Position numbers and translations under genes: made by a program. Positions 37,777-48,649 of a DNA stretch of 64,000 nt are shown in pieces (the stretch's first letter is position 1; each line of letters opens with the position of its first letter). This stretch comes from Ceratothoa steindachneri. Its lineage: Eukaryota > Arthropoda > Malacostraca > Isopoda > Cymothoidae. Where the stretch lies: assembly GCA_963969495.1 (NCBI GenBank), contig OZ018329.1, forward strand, positions 146,938,502 to 147,002,501. Direction: 5' to 3'. Below the pieces are notes generated by a model, which did not search any database, was not told where the DNA came from, and saw nothing but the letters and a program-made list of their open reading frames with translations.

Positions 37777-38820
37777 TAGGCTTTAATTCCTACTGAACGT
37801 GCGAAAGCTGGTTAGAGGCGGGTTGTGCCGTAGTCAGGATTCTCACTATAGAAGTCCCACTTGTTACTGGGGGGAGGTTTGTGATTGTTTAATTCTAAGA
37901 GTGCATAATACAGGTTGGATAAATTAGCCGAAGGGATGCTTAATTAAAGTCTTGCCAAGGGTACGTCAAAAAGGAGGAGCCACAATTAAACACACGTACA
38001 AAAAATAAACTTTTCTTAACACAAATATAATAATTAGCAATAGTTAACAGGCAAAATTAAGGATTAAATATTAAACACTGACGTTAAGCGTCTAGATTTA
38101 TAATGACTCAATGGGTGTATCAATCACGGTTAATTAAATAGGTAATTTAAGAATAGAGGGACACTGGGTTTACAGATTACCATTAATTGATGGATTGGAG
38201 AAACGACTACTCAGGTCCAGACGGGGTGGTTCGGGTGGCGTTAACACGAGTTCTCGGGGAGAGGGGCTATAAGACAACGGGTTCGGGGCTGCTGGCTGCT
38301 GGCTGCAGTTCCGGTAAGTTCACTCCTAACTGGATGTGACACTAACAAATAGTAACTTCCAGTAACTATTTGGATGTTCCTTTTCTTTCTCAAGTTACGT
38401 TGAGCAACAGAGCGTACTTTTCTAGTCACAGACTCTGCGGGGCGGGATTTACTTCCAGGAACACTTTGAGACAGCGACCAAGTTGACTCGACGGCGCGTT
38501 GGTAGTCGGTACGTTACTGCAACGACTCTCGTTCAACGTGAGGATTACGCGAGTAGATTTGGAACACTGCTGTGGAGAGGTTCAGTTCAGTTTTGTGTAT
38601 AGAAAGAACAGAGAGGGACTGCAACACGGCAGTCAGGTAGTCAGAGAGGAGCGTTGCGGAAAATAATTAAGAAAGGGACAGCGAGAGTAGATAGGTCGGT
38701 GGCTATACACCGAAGCGAGGTGTTGTAGTGAGGGTGTAGGTTATGTGGTAATTGACTGGGCGAGGGTTGGGGGCAAGTCAGGGGGGGGGGAGGCTGACAG
38801 TCCATCCGGAAACGCGTTAT
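37775..38820. other. LINE C 3' flank and unassigned sequence
   Basis: The part next to 38820 is presumably LINE C 3' UTR. A poly-G run (about 38782-38791) and a GCTGCTGGCTGCTGGCTGC block (about 38287-38306) are visible. The stretch 37790-38200 contains GTAACAAGTGGGAC on the minus strand, which superficially recalls LTR or primer-site borders, but no partner LTR is in the window. No gene is recognised. Confidence 0.4.
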
Positions 38821-41588
38821 TCACGATGCCTTATTGGTTTTTATGCGAAGAATGGTACGGGTGGCAGGTGTTCGTGGGCCGCGGGATATCGCGGCGCCAT
38901 CGCGTACCTTCTTACATGTAGCGAGGTGTAAAGTGGGTCTGTGGTGAGTTTTCCAAGTTGTTTTGTATGTAAGTCTGGTGTGAGCGTAGGTGTTGAGAGG
39001 AGTTAGTTTGTTGTTGTTGTGTAGTGCGTCCATTCTCGAGTAAAGCGGTGAACGGCAAGCGCGCTTCAGAGCAGAGTTCTGAATGCGCTGAGCCTTTCGC
39101 TTCCAGGTATCGCTCGAAGCTACGAGTGACAGTGGGGCGTACGTGAGAATGGGACGCACGAGTGCTTTGTATAAGTGTAGTTTTAGTTTTTTACTCGCTG
39201 GGTAGAACCTACCCAGCGATGCGTTTGTACGTGAGGCTCTTGCTTGTATTATGTTCTGGTGTAAGTTGAACCTGAGGGATTTGTCGAATGTTACCCCCAG
39301 GATTTTGGGGCAATGTGTGTATGCGAGCCTTGTTGGGTTTTGGTGGATCATGTTTGGTGTGTGTGAGTAGATTTGTAGGTTGTGCATGAAGTGATCTCTA
39401 GCGCCGTAGAGTGTTATCTGTGTCTTCTGAGGATTCGTGGCAATCAGCCATTTGTCCTCGTAGTCTGTCTTCTCGTCAAGTATTCTTTGTGCGTGGAGCG
39501 CGATTTCTTCGGGGGCCCGGCCGCTGACGAGAATGGTCTCGTCGTCGGCGTAGGCCACTATGTATGTGTGAACGCAGTTTTCTGGTGGACGTGGGGTGTC
39601 GTTTGTGAACATAATGTAGAGTTTGGGTGCCAGAACGCTTCCTTGGGGAACGCCTGAGCGTGGTGTGAAGGGTCTTGAAAGGGTGTTGTTGTATTTGATG
39701 TGGCAGCGCCGTCCAGTGGGGTAGTGTGAGAGGAGCCTTCTGGTGCAGAGAGGTAACTCCGTGTTGTTGGCGAGTTTCCAACGGAGTCCCTCGTGCCACA
39801 CCTTGTCAAAGGCTTTCTCCACGTCCTTACTGACGGAGAGAGTCTTTTGGTGTATCTGTCGTTTCTTCTGTATTCTGTCGTGTACGATGGTCACGGCCGC
39901 CTGAGTGGACCTGCCTCTCCTGAACCCGTATTGATGGGGGGAGAACCAGTCCCTCTCTTCCAGGAATTCCCGTAGGCGGCAGTTGACCATTCGTTCGAGT
40001 ATTTTGCCTAGGTGCTCTAATAGAGCAATAGGCCTGTAATTGTTTGGGTGTTTTGGGTCTTTGTGTTGTTTATGAAGGAGTATATTGTGAGAGACTTTGA
40101 ATATTTTAGGGAAGTGGCCTGAGGCTAGAGAGGCATTGAATAGATGTGTGAGTGTGGGGTATATGTCTGCGGGGAGGTTATGTATTAGTGTGGCTGGTAG
40201 GCCGGAGGGGCCGGGGGCGCGTTTTGGTGTCGATTTTATGTAGTGTTTTGTTTCATCGACGGTGATTGGAGTGGTAAGTGTGGACGTATAGTCGAGTACC
40301 TCCATACGTATCAGGGGGGCAGGCCTCAGCTCGTGAGCATGAGTCCGGCACCATTCCTGAATGTCCTGGAAGTGCTCCTGCGCATATGGTTTTGGTGGGT
40401 TGTGGGTGTGTACTGTGTCCCAGTGGGACCTGAATGCGTCGAGGATGTCATTGGTGTCTGTGAGTGTGTGGTTGTTTATTTTCAGTGTTATTGGTTTGGA
40501 TGGTTCCGTACCCAGCATCCTTTTCACGTGCCGCCAGAAGAAGGAAGGGTCCATGCAACGGGTGTCGTCCGCGATGCGGACGACCTCACGCCACTGCCGG
40601 TTCCTATCTAGCTGCACGCATTGAAGGATGCGGGCACGTAGTTGGCTGATGTTCTGTTGTCGTGGGCCTCTGGTGTAGTGTTTGTTGTACTGTGTGATAA
40701 GTCTCTGTGTGTGTATTGAAAATGTAAAGTGTTTTAAGCAGGTGTAGTTTTTGCGTGGTGAGTGTAGATTACGTGCGGTGGTGATGGTGTCTAAGAGTGA
40801 GCACCAGTGGTGGTATATTTGTCCTGGATTGGTGTTCTCCAGGTCGAGGTTATGTGGTGTGTTTGTGGATATGTGGCTCCTGAATTCAGCCCAGTTTGTG
40901 TTTTTGTACTCGTATATAGGTGATGTGGGGATGAGTATGGGGTATGTGGATATGAGAAGGCATATTGGTATGTGGTCTGATAGTACGTGGGGACCGGGTG
41001 CAATGTGAGTGTAGAATCGTGTGGCGTGGTCGTTACGGAAGACCACATCCGGGAATGTGGTGCCATCGCGCGGGCCGAAGAACGTGGGGAAGGCAGGGCC
41101 GATGTGTTCGCAGCGGAAACGCCGCAAGGCAACTGCCAAGTACTCTCCGCATCGTTCGTATTGTTGGAAAGGAGTGTCGGGTGAAAAGCGTTGAGGTCCC
41201 CCGCAAAGAAGATAGGTAGGTTGTAGTTTGAAAGGGCCCGGAGTGGGACTTCTAAGTTTAGCTGTATTCGTGGTGGTCTGTAATGTGTGGCCACTATTAT
41301 GGGGCCAGAGCTTGTGTCTATTTTGCAGGCTAGAAAGGAGGTGTCGTGTGTGTTGACGATGGAGTGGTGTATGTTGCGCTTTACTAGGATCGCAGATCCT
41401 AGGTGCCTGGCCTGTGGAGATAAGTATGTGTGATAGCCTGCAATGCGAAGTCTGTTGTTGGGAGGGTGTAAGCTGGTGGAGTTCAGAAGTATGATGTCGG
41501 GTCTTTGTGTGTTGAGTACCCAGTTGGCGACCGTATGGCGAATACCGTGCCAACTGCGTACGTTTAGTTGTTTACAAGCTAATACGAC
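38821..41588 (-). CDS. LINE C ORF2: AP endonuclease + reverse transcriptase, one frameshift
   Basis: The frame is open after a TAG at 41589-41591 and has no early ATG. The endonuclease begins with KQLNVRSWHG, continues with RPDIILLNST and THYRPP, and has FFAGDLNAFHP (about 41195). A one-base frameshift near 41150 moves reading into the long downstream frame, which carries LSDHIPI (endonuclease C-terminus) and the RT. RT motifs: NNYRPIALLEHLGKILE, QYGFRRGRSTQAAV, DVEKAFDKVWHEGL (A), SGVPQGSVLAPKLY (B) and AYADDETIL (C). A thumb region with KAQRIQNSALKRA follows. The enzyme performs target-primed reverse transcription. The endonuclease N-terminus has a serine/threonine patch where other families have a clear glutamate (IILLNST). 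Jockey superfamily; the clade is not certain. Confidence 0.85.
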
Positions 41589-41875
41589 CTATTGTCGTGG
41601 TCTTAGTGCGCGGGAGGCTGATTTGCCAGGAATCGTCCCCTTCTCCTTGGTTATTGCCCAGGAGGCGTGAGGGGCGAGTACCTTGACTCGTGTTGATGCG
41701 TGTTTGTGTGGCACGGCCGTGTTATTGGGTGGGGGAGCCGTAGTGGGTGGAGGAGTGTGTTCTGTAGAGGTAGTGGCTTTGGGTGGGGTGGTGTCTTGGT
41801 GGGGGGAGTTCGTGACGGGGGTGGGCGGTGTAGAGCTGGAGGATGAAGGGCTGGAAATGGTTAGGGAGGTACATA

Positions 41876-43677
41876 TTATGAGAGGAGGGGTGTCGGGGGA
41901 GAGAGGAGGTAGGGACGGCGGAGGGGTGGTAGAGGGAGAAGGGGAAGGAGTCGGAGGAGAAGGAATTGAAGGAAGGGGGGTTGGAGGGGAAGGAGTCTTA
42001 GGTGAAGGGGCGGAAGGCGGAGGAGGAGGGGAGTGAGAAGGAGTAGAGTGAGAAGGGGTGTGTTGAGAAGGGGAGGATTGAGAAGGAGTGGAGGGGGAAG
42101 CAGTAGGGAGCGAGGAGGGAGTGGAGCCAGGAGAGAGGGGGGTTTGTTTGTCCCGTGCCTGTCTACGCGGGTGGGGCTTGGGGGTGGGGTTTTGGGGGTT
42201 GGCACGGGGTGTAGTGGACTGCGAGGGGGTTGGAGTGACAGTGGAGGCTGTGGGAGAGGAGGCTGAGATGGGTGCGAGGGGGGGGTGGCAGTGGGAGGTA
42301 GGCGGGGTTTGGATAGAGGGGTGGCAGGAGCGCGAGGAGGATAGGTTGTGTGAATGGGGGCTGGAGCAGTGGCTAAGGAAGGTGCAGGGACAGGACAGAC
42401 GGCGGGGAGAGTGTGGTGAGAGTGGGGGGCGGTGGTTCCCTGCGGGCAGGGGTGTGTACCCGTCGGGGTGGGGAGGAGTGCAGGTCTGGATGTGTGTGCG
42501 TCTATTAGAGCGAACACCTTCTCGGGGAAGGTGATTTGCTCTATGCCGTTGGAGGCGAATAGCGTGTTAAGTATATTCGCGTATAGTCGGGGGTCACCCC
42601 TCGACATGTTTTTTGCCACCGCTGAGAGCAGGGTGGCCAGGTGTAGTTTGGTTTTTGTGTTGTCGCTGGGGTGGGGGTGGGTGGGGGTGGGGGTGTAGAG
42701 TGGGGTGGGGGTGGGCGTGTAGAGTGGTGTGGGGGGGGTAGTGTGGTGTGTGGGTGTTGGTAGTAGTGGGGGTCTCTGAGTGTTATGAGCTGGGGTGGGG
42801 GGGAGGGATGTGTGGGTGGGGTGTGGTTGCTGCAGGGGGGGAGGTGCGTCGGGGGTAGAGCAGGGGGAGCCGGCAGCGTAGGGCTGGCAGCAGCGGCGAA
42901 TGACATGGTGAGGGGAGGGGGGGAGGGGGCGGGGTGTGTGGTTGTGCGTGTGTTTGGTTGTGGGTGCCGGATGGCCTCCACAGCGTCGTGGCGTGCCTTG
43001 CCTAGGTAAGGGCACCTGGGGTTGACGGCGACGTGGTCGCCGCCACAGTTTGCACAGCGGGCTGTGGTGGAGGTGCAGGTCGTGTGGTGGTGCCCCACTA
43101 CACTGCACTTTGAGCAGATTAGGTCTGCAGTGCAGGTGTTGGTACTGTGACCGGTTTTATAGCACCGGTGGCATTGTGTGGGTCTTATTTTGTGCTGTTC
43201 TTCAATGTGTGTGGGGTTTGTGAGGGTGCCGCAGACCTTGATGCCTTGGTCTAGCAGCATGTTTTTGGTGTTGTTACTGGACAGTGTAATTACTGCCCAG
43301 TTTTTTGACCTGTTGAAGTACAGGTCCTTGATGACCTCCTCCCCGTACTCCTGACGGAGGTGCGAGCGAAGGTCCTCATTAGTGAAGGCCAACCACAAAG
43401 GGTTGGTCCTTGTGACACGTATTTGGTATCGTTTCATGATACCGTCAGCGAGTCTCGTCTGCAGGTTGTGTGTGTTTAGTGTAGTGGTGGCATTTTGGTG
43501 GAAAGTTAGCGCGTCCTCCTGTGAGCGGAAGACGAGCTTGTGGCCTGTGCGTAGTTTGATTATGTTGGTTATTGGTGTGTCGTGGGTGGAGGCTAGCGTG
43601 AGCAATGTGTGGTGGTCGATTGTGTCGGGTGCTGGTTCTGTGGTGCTCGTTAGGATAAGATGTGAAGTGTTTGCCAT
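41876..43677 (-). pseudogene. LINE C ORF1: zinc-knuckle, Pro-rich protein with one frameshift
   Basis: It starts at an ATG at 43677. About 160 residues precede three knuckles: CHRCYKTGHSTNTC, CSKCSVVGHHHTTC and CANCGGDHVAVNPRC. A very long Pro/Thr/His-rich linker follows. A frameshift at a run of eight Gs (plus strand, about 42728-42735) interrupts the frame. The continuation in the next frame contains a compact domain with RLYANILNTLF and NGIEQITFPEK, then another Pro/Leu-rich tail to 41876. LINEs B and D share that domain. The first half of the 41876-43108 frame, upstream of the frameshift, is only a shadow of the first frame. It is a nucleocapsid-like RNA-binding protein by analogy with other LINE ORF1 proteins. 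ORF1 may extend beyond 41876 in a third frame to about 41595, which I cannot settle. Confidence 0.75.
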
Positions 43678-44110
43678 TTTTGTGGTCTATACGCTTTTTG
43701 CTTAGATGGTAAGGCCCCCGCCCTGCCGATGAGGACCCCGTAAACATGACTCGGATGTGGTGAAGGGTGATGGATGATTTTATGGACCTGGTTGGGCTCC
43801 TCAGAGGGTGTAAAAACATGGCGGACTTAATGATGACTGAAGCCAGAATCAACTGACTCCAGTCGGGGTGCCGCCCCCTCTATTGGGTTTTGGTTATTTA
43901 ACAGTTACGTCCGACATCTCACAGAGACGGAAGAGTCTCCCTCTGTGGTCCTGGACGGTGGCCGCAGGGTAGGTTTTTATGCCTCCCCACGTTTGTAACT
44001 GAATCCCAAACCAGGTTGCTTCTTCCTCTGGGTTCCGCAGCAGGGTAAGCCTCAGACCTCCTTTCCCCAGAGTTTTCAATTATGCCTTTTCTAAGTAGAA
44101 CGGCATAGTT
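43678..44110 (-). promoter_or_regulatory. LINE C 5' leader with terminal hairpin
   Basis: It matches the LINE D leader in several blocks, for example CGGGGTGCCGCC with neighbouring ATCAACT (about 43847-43873 here, 46612-46640 in D). At the distal end, TATGCC (44081-44086) pairs with GGCATA (44102-44107), enclosing an inner TTCTA/TAGAA stem. By position this is the 5' end of the LINE RNA, where such elements usually carry an internal promoter. That role is inferred. Confidence 0.55.
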
Positions 44111-44663
44111 GCAACGAAGCTATATGTGTAGAGTCACGTTCACGGAGCCAGACATCACGGCGGAGCAGGGATGGGGGGGGGTTTAGCACGTCATATCAGA
44201 ATGACGTGCCTAGGAAATAAAGGTATTTTTATTCGGGGGTGGGGGGCAGGGGGTGACTTAAGGTCCTATTTAGGTCCAGGGGTATCTCGTAGATGGTGAA
44301 ATTTCGTCCTGGAGAAAAATTCGTTGGTGAGCGGGAGTGTCCTGGAGGTGACTTTCCCTCAACGTTACCTCCTTTGATGGCTAAGACTTCTCTTAGGTTG
44401 TAGAGCTCACAGAGAAATTCGATCGCTGTATGTGGAGAGGTAAACGGCGAGGTTATTTATATCGCGGATTGTGGGAAATCGAGAGAGAGATCCCATTCAC
44501 GACAATTCGCTTATCGCAGCGCCTTCTGGACAATATCCATGCTATCATAAAGAAAGCAAATAAGATTTAAGCTTCTTTGTGAGATAGGCGTTCTTTCGTC
44601 TGACTTTCTGTCGCCAGTTGGGGGAAGGGTGGGGGGAGAGAGAGAGAGGAGACGAAGGTCAAC
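44111..44663. other. Spacer between LINE C and truncated LINE D
   Basis: No gene is recognised. G runs (about 44172-44183, 44237-44253) and a GAGAGA run (44637-44650) are present. The stretch separates the broken end of LINE D ORF2 from the start of LINE C. Confidence 0.4.
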
Positions 44664-44927
44664 TCAAACGACAAATTTCTTTCGTTCCCATGATTGTCTG
44701 GCGGCATGTGAGTATGTACGTTCCATACCCTCACAGGTGTAGTTAGGGGTAATAACTCTATAGTTTGGGATTTTTATGGTCTCCGTTTCTGTGTTAATAC
44801 CGTGTTCGGTTATAATAATTATTTCTAGATCTTCTTTTCTCATTATATTTGAGTAGGCCAGTCGTTGTTCTTGCCATCCGTTTACATGCAGCGTGAATAT
44901 TTTAATTTTCCGTTGGTACTTGTCCAT
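44664..44927 (-). pseudogene. LINE D ORF2 fragment: N-terminus of AP endonuclease only
   Basis: It starts with an ATG at 44927, 10 bp after the end of ORF1. The peptide has FTLHVNGWQEQ (endonuclease first strand, catalytic Asn) and IIIITEHGINTE (catalytic Glu). Homology ends near PNYTCEG (about 44745). The remaining codons are unrelated read-through, and no downstream endonuclease or RT follows. LINEs normally lose their 5' end, so loss of the 3' part must come from a later deletion, rearrangement or internal priming. Closest to the endonuclease of LINE B. Confidence 0.75.
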
Positions 44928-44937
44928 GTTGATTTCT

Positions 44938-46228
44938 CTATTTAAGGTCTCTTCCTGACTTTATTTTTTCTGGGCGGCCTCGAAATCGAGTGCGTCCATT
45001 TCTTTTCTTTTTGAACTCTCCGTTTGAGATGTTGTAGCACGATTCTGGGGTGATATGAATCATTCCCTGTTTTAGTGCATTATAAACTTCGGTTTTGTTA
45101 GCGTCTGCTTCATACTCCCATCTGTATTTTCCTTTCATTAGTCCGTCAACAATTTTATTTTGTTTGTATTGTTTAGGTATTGGGTTAGTATGGGATCCGT
45201 AAACTTTGATGTTAAGATCCGGGGTGTTCACTTTTGATTTTGACTTTTCAGGGTTCGCCTTTGTGGTTTCCTCTTCGATGAATTCTTCCTCAGACTCGGT
45301 GTCTATTTCACTTTTGTCTGCTTGAGGGATTGTGTTTTCTGAATTGTCTTTTGGAGTCATATTAATTTTGTATAGCTCGCTCGAGGGTGGGTTCTCCGAG
45401 AACCATATCTTTTTTAGCCCGTTTTTTTCTAGCATGGTGTTGAGTTCCTTTGCATATGAGCCTAGTTTTGCCATATTGACGAAGTGGGCGTTCATTATGC
45501 AAAAGATTAGGTCCGGTCCCATGCTTGCCTCGATGTTCACCGTTGTGGTCTGTGAGACGAGTGTTATGGCTTTTCCGTTTGCACTAGCTGTGGCGTATGA
45601 AGTATTTTCCTTCTTTCTTTGTCCGTGTTTATTTCATTTTCTTTTTTCCGAATTAGTTCTTTCTTTATTGGGCAAGTAATAGCTAGAGTTCTGGGCCCAT
45701 TTCCGCAATTCAAGCACTTCTTTTCTGTGCTCCTGCATTTGTCCCACCAATGTCCCTGGCTTGCGCATTCAGAACATGCCTTTCCTTTTACAATCTTTAG
45801 TTGGATGTTGGTCGCGGGCATAGCATGTGAAGCAGACTTGCACGAAGACAAATGTTTCCTTTTTTATTTGATCTGAGGAAATTTTGGTGTAGAAGGTGAG
45901 CAGTTCATGTTCCGATGCTTTTTTGGTTATTTCCGTTAATCAAAAGATAACTTTGAAGACGTGGCTGTGATCTTCTCCATTTTGATTTTTAAACTTGATT
46001 ACTTCTTGAATTTTTTCCCAGTCTTGCTCCTTTTCCAGTTCCTCCTTGATCTCCTTTGCCGTGTGTTCACCGACCCAAGGGTCGAGGCGCCCGCAAATCA
46101 CTGACCTCTTTATCTGTACGTCAGCTGGAGTTCGAGGTGCGAGGCCAATCTTTTCCATTTTTTTGCTGCGTTTTTACTCGGAAAGAGGTCGAAATCTTTC
46201 TCAGTGTCGCAGAGCGCCACGTATCCAT
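44938..46228 (-). pseudogene. LINE D ORF1: zinc-knuckle protein with several frameshifts
   Basis: The probable ATG is at 46226-46228. A frameshift at an A run (about 46158) leads into a frame with RLDPWVGEHTAKEIKEELE, matching LINE B ORF1. A TAA near 45940 and frame changes near 45850 separate it from the knuckle block CSECASQGHWWDKC and CLNCGNGPRTLAITC (45564-45851). A further change leads to the final open block (45540-44938). That block holds GSYAKELNTML and NGLKKIWFSEN, the domain shared with B and C, then an acidic Glu/Ser/Lys-rich segment and a basic tail (KKKRNGRTRFRGRPEKIKSG). Function as an RNA-binding LINE ORF1 is by family. This copy is dead. Confidence 0.75.
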
Positions 46229-46868
46229 TATGTTGGTCCTTTAATCTTAAGAGTGTAACTCCAATGTCCGTGTAGATAGATAGGCTTCAGTGTCTATTCC
46301 CGAGATGGTTTCTCCTTAGTGGGCAGGACGCGAAGGGGGACCCTCTTCGCTCCTTCATGGTCTTCCATTTTGGCTCGTTAAAGCCTCCTTCTTCTTTGTG
46401 GGGTTTTTTTTTATTTGTACCTATTGATTTCCCTGGGATAAAAGTATGTTAAATTTTTTAGATGAAAAATGAGAATGATCCCCCCCGCCCCCACAATCCT
46501 TAGCGTAGTCGGTATATCTGCCTGGGTGAAGATGATGGATGAATGAGATGATGGACCCTGGGAGGCCCTCCAGAAGGATGACTCATGGCAGACTTGATAA
46601 TGGGTGGTGATTAAATCAACTACCAACCCCCCGGGGTGCCGCCTCTTCTGGGGTTTGGGTATCGAGGCTGCTTCCAGCTCACATAGAGACTGTTTTATGT
46701 CCTTCTATGATCACTTCCGGTCCATCAGAGATAGAGAGAACTCTTCCCCAATGGTTGCAGCTTCGCCTCTTGTCCGGGGTGCCTATGACGGAAGGTTCCA
46801 CAGTGGGCTAGTCCACAAACCTGCTTTTCCAACCGGCTCGAATTATGCCTTGTCTCACGACTGGCATA
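46229..46868 (-). promoter_or_regulatory. LINE D 5' leader with terminal hairpin
   Basis: The distal part (46500-46868) is homologous to the LINE C leader. It ends in TATGCC (46844-46849) pairing with GGCATA (46863-46868). Inside is a GTC/GAC stem (46852-46854 with 46859-46861), different from the inner stem of LINE C. An additional segment at 46230-46495 has no counterpart in LINE C. Confidence 0.5.
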
Positions 46869-47941
46869 GTTCGAACTAGGTTATGAGTGGCAGTACACAG
46901 GGCTACGCCTTAGAAGAAGAGAGCGGAGGGGGTGATGAGTTTAGGCAGCCATAGAATTAATTATGACTACCTAGTATTTAAATCTCGACTCAATGTGAAT
47001 CGAATGGCAAATGATATTTACTTCCGAATGAAAATTAAACACGGAGAAAACGTGTTTAGAAGCAGTCAAACAGACACTCCTGCCAAAATATCGCGAGAAG
47101 AAATTGCATATATGAAATATAACGATATCAACATAACATAACATGAGGTGTCGTAAAACAAAATCTTGATGTGCTAAACAAAATAATGTTGTTTTGTTGT
47201 TGTTGTTGTTGTTGTTTTTTAATCAGTGCCCCATTGCGAAACAACAATAAAGGGGCCAAAATTAATATTTATTTTTGATTTAATAGGGAATGGCTCCGTC
47301 AATTCTCTTGACATCATTGCTCACCAACCTTAAGTCAACACAGAAGATCGGCCCCCTTGAGGAACTAAAATGGAACTTACTTTCTTCACTTACTCCCCCC
47401 TAAGCTATCAGGCCAAATCCAGAGCCTTGTCCCATCTTTCATTTGTTTTGCAACAGCAGAGATCTCCTGATAAGATTTTATCATAGAGAACTTAGTCGTG
47501 TTTCTGCAGTTGATAATTATACACCCAAATAAAATTGCATTCCTCGTTAACAATAAAGTGTACGGGTGGAATTGATTTGGTAGACATTTCAGATAATCAC
47601 AAACTGTAGCATTAGTAAGGTCTGTAAGCCGGCCTATTTCGGAAGTACAGTGGTCACCGCTTTTGCCTGGGAGAACTCACTAATGGCTTCCTTTCTTTGA
47701 AGTCATCATTGAGTTAAACTTTACTTCACCTCTGCCATCCGACTGGAGTGATTTAAGAAGATGGAGAATCTACAAATTGTTGGTCTTAAGGAACGATCGA
47801 CATCCGTCAGCATGCTCATTCTTCAACCAATTCGTCGAGTTGTTATTAATTGCAATTCTTTGTTTCCGATCTGTTAATCATTCTTAAATTCACTATAGTA
47901 AATTCTCTGGATTACTATTAGCAAGAATAAATGTCACTAGC

Positions 47942-47976
47942 AATCTGTTATACGGGTCTGCCCTGTATAACAGATT
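47942..47976. repeat. Hairpin, 15-bp arms with one bulge
   Basis: AATCTGTTATACGGG (47942-47956) pairs with CCCTGTATAACAGATT (47961-47976) around a TCTG loop, with a single bulged base. There is no T-run typical of a bacterial-style terminator, and none is expected in an animal genome. The role is unknown. Confidence 0.85.
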
Positions 47977-47994
47977 AAAATTCAAATTAATTAT

Positions 47995-48150
47995 GTCCAC
48001 TGCAGTCACGCGAGCGCCTTTCTTTCCCTTGTATCATTCATAGTAGCTCACAACACGCTCCGAAATTTTTATGTTCGATCTCGCAGAGAGTCGAAGATTT
48101 ACTCGACCTTGCGAATCCAAAGCCTTATCCTTTAGTCCTTTAGTCCACGC
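47995..48150 (-). mobile_element. tRNA-related SINE copy
   Basis: The minus strand contains AAAGGATAAGGCTTTGGATTC, resembling a tRNA D-arm/A-box and the start of the anticodon arm. The same block recurs at 56955-57025, together with a second shared block (GCGCCTTTCTT on the plus strand) on the same side. The two copies differ by about 75 bp present here and missing there. This makes a short dispersed tRNA-like SINE likely. Ends are uncertain. Confidence 0.45.
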
Positions 48151-48170
48151 GCCTTGTGGGGCGCGTGGAC
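48143..48170. repeat. Perfect GC-rich 11-bp hairpin
   Basis: GTCCACGCGCC (48143-48153) and GGCGCGTGGAC (48160-48170) are exact reverse complements around a TTGTGG loop, in otherwise AT-rich surroundings. It overlaps the edge of the SINE-like copy and may belong to it. Confidence 0.9.
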
Positions 48171-48649
48171 GCGAATCTATAAGTTACTATGTCGGTTCGT
48201 AGGTAGACGGTCGGATGGTAACCATTTTATTTTTCAATTATTTCTTTGGCAAAAACATCGTAGCTATTCGGCGGATTCTAATGGGAATTGATACCCTCAC
48301 GTGTTTTGCATTAGCTTTCGAATGATATAATTACCAATGTCCTCCCATGATTAGCCCGGAAATGATTGAAAGAAAACTAACTATGGGTCGGATTGCCCCA
48401 CTTGTTTAAAGATTTGAAGGTCTTAAGGTCATAAGTCAGAATAATTGAGAGCACGCGACATAGGTCTGTTGACCTTGTTTCTAACAGCAATTGTAAGGTA
48501 ATTGTAAGGTAAACTTCATTGTATGCAGTGATGGTATGCGGTTATTATAGCAATGAATAAACCCCTCAATACTACATCTGGCACGAAGGAGGAAAGCTGC
48601 AATTGTTCAATCTATCTTGAAATGATTTACGCTTTAAATCGGTTACCAT

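Larger units (their letters stand above)
38821..44107 (-). mobile_element. Nearly intact two-ORF Jockey/I-like LINE (LINE C)
   Basis: It reads on the minus strand: a 5' leader (44107-43678) ending in a hairpin, ORF1 (43677-41876) with zinc knuckles, and ORF2 (41588-38821) with endonuclease and RT. Each ORF has a single frameshift, and RT itself is open throughout. This is the best-preserved member of the group. It is strikingly G-rich on the plus strand across ORF1 (C-rich, hence Pro/Thr/Ser/His-rich protein). The leader is homologous to that of LINE D although the ORF1 proteins differ strongly. The 3' end and target duplication are not resolved. Confidence 0.85.
46870..48649. other. Spacer with short repeats and hairpins
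   Basis: Holds a (TTG)n run at about 47195-47214, a long hairpin (47942-47976), SINE-related sequence (48000-48150) and a GC-rich perfect hairpin (48143-48170), listed separately. The remainder has no recognisable gene. Confidence 0.45.

Noticed and set aside
37790..38200. LTR of an LTR retrotransposon
   Set aside because: Only a superficial resemblance of a short border. No second LTR, no matched TG...CA ends and no gag-pol sequence in the window.
42720..43108. N-terminal half of the 410-codon minus frame
   Set aside because: It is out of phase with the zinc-knuckle ORF1 frame and is a shadow. Only the part after the frameshift is genuine.
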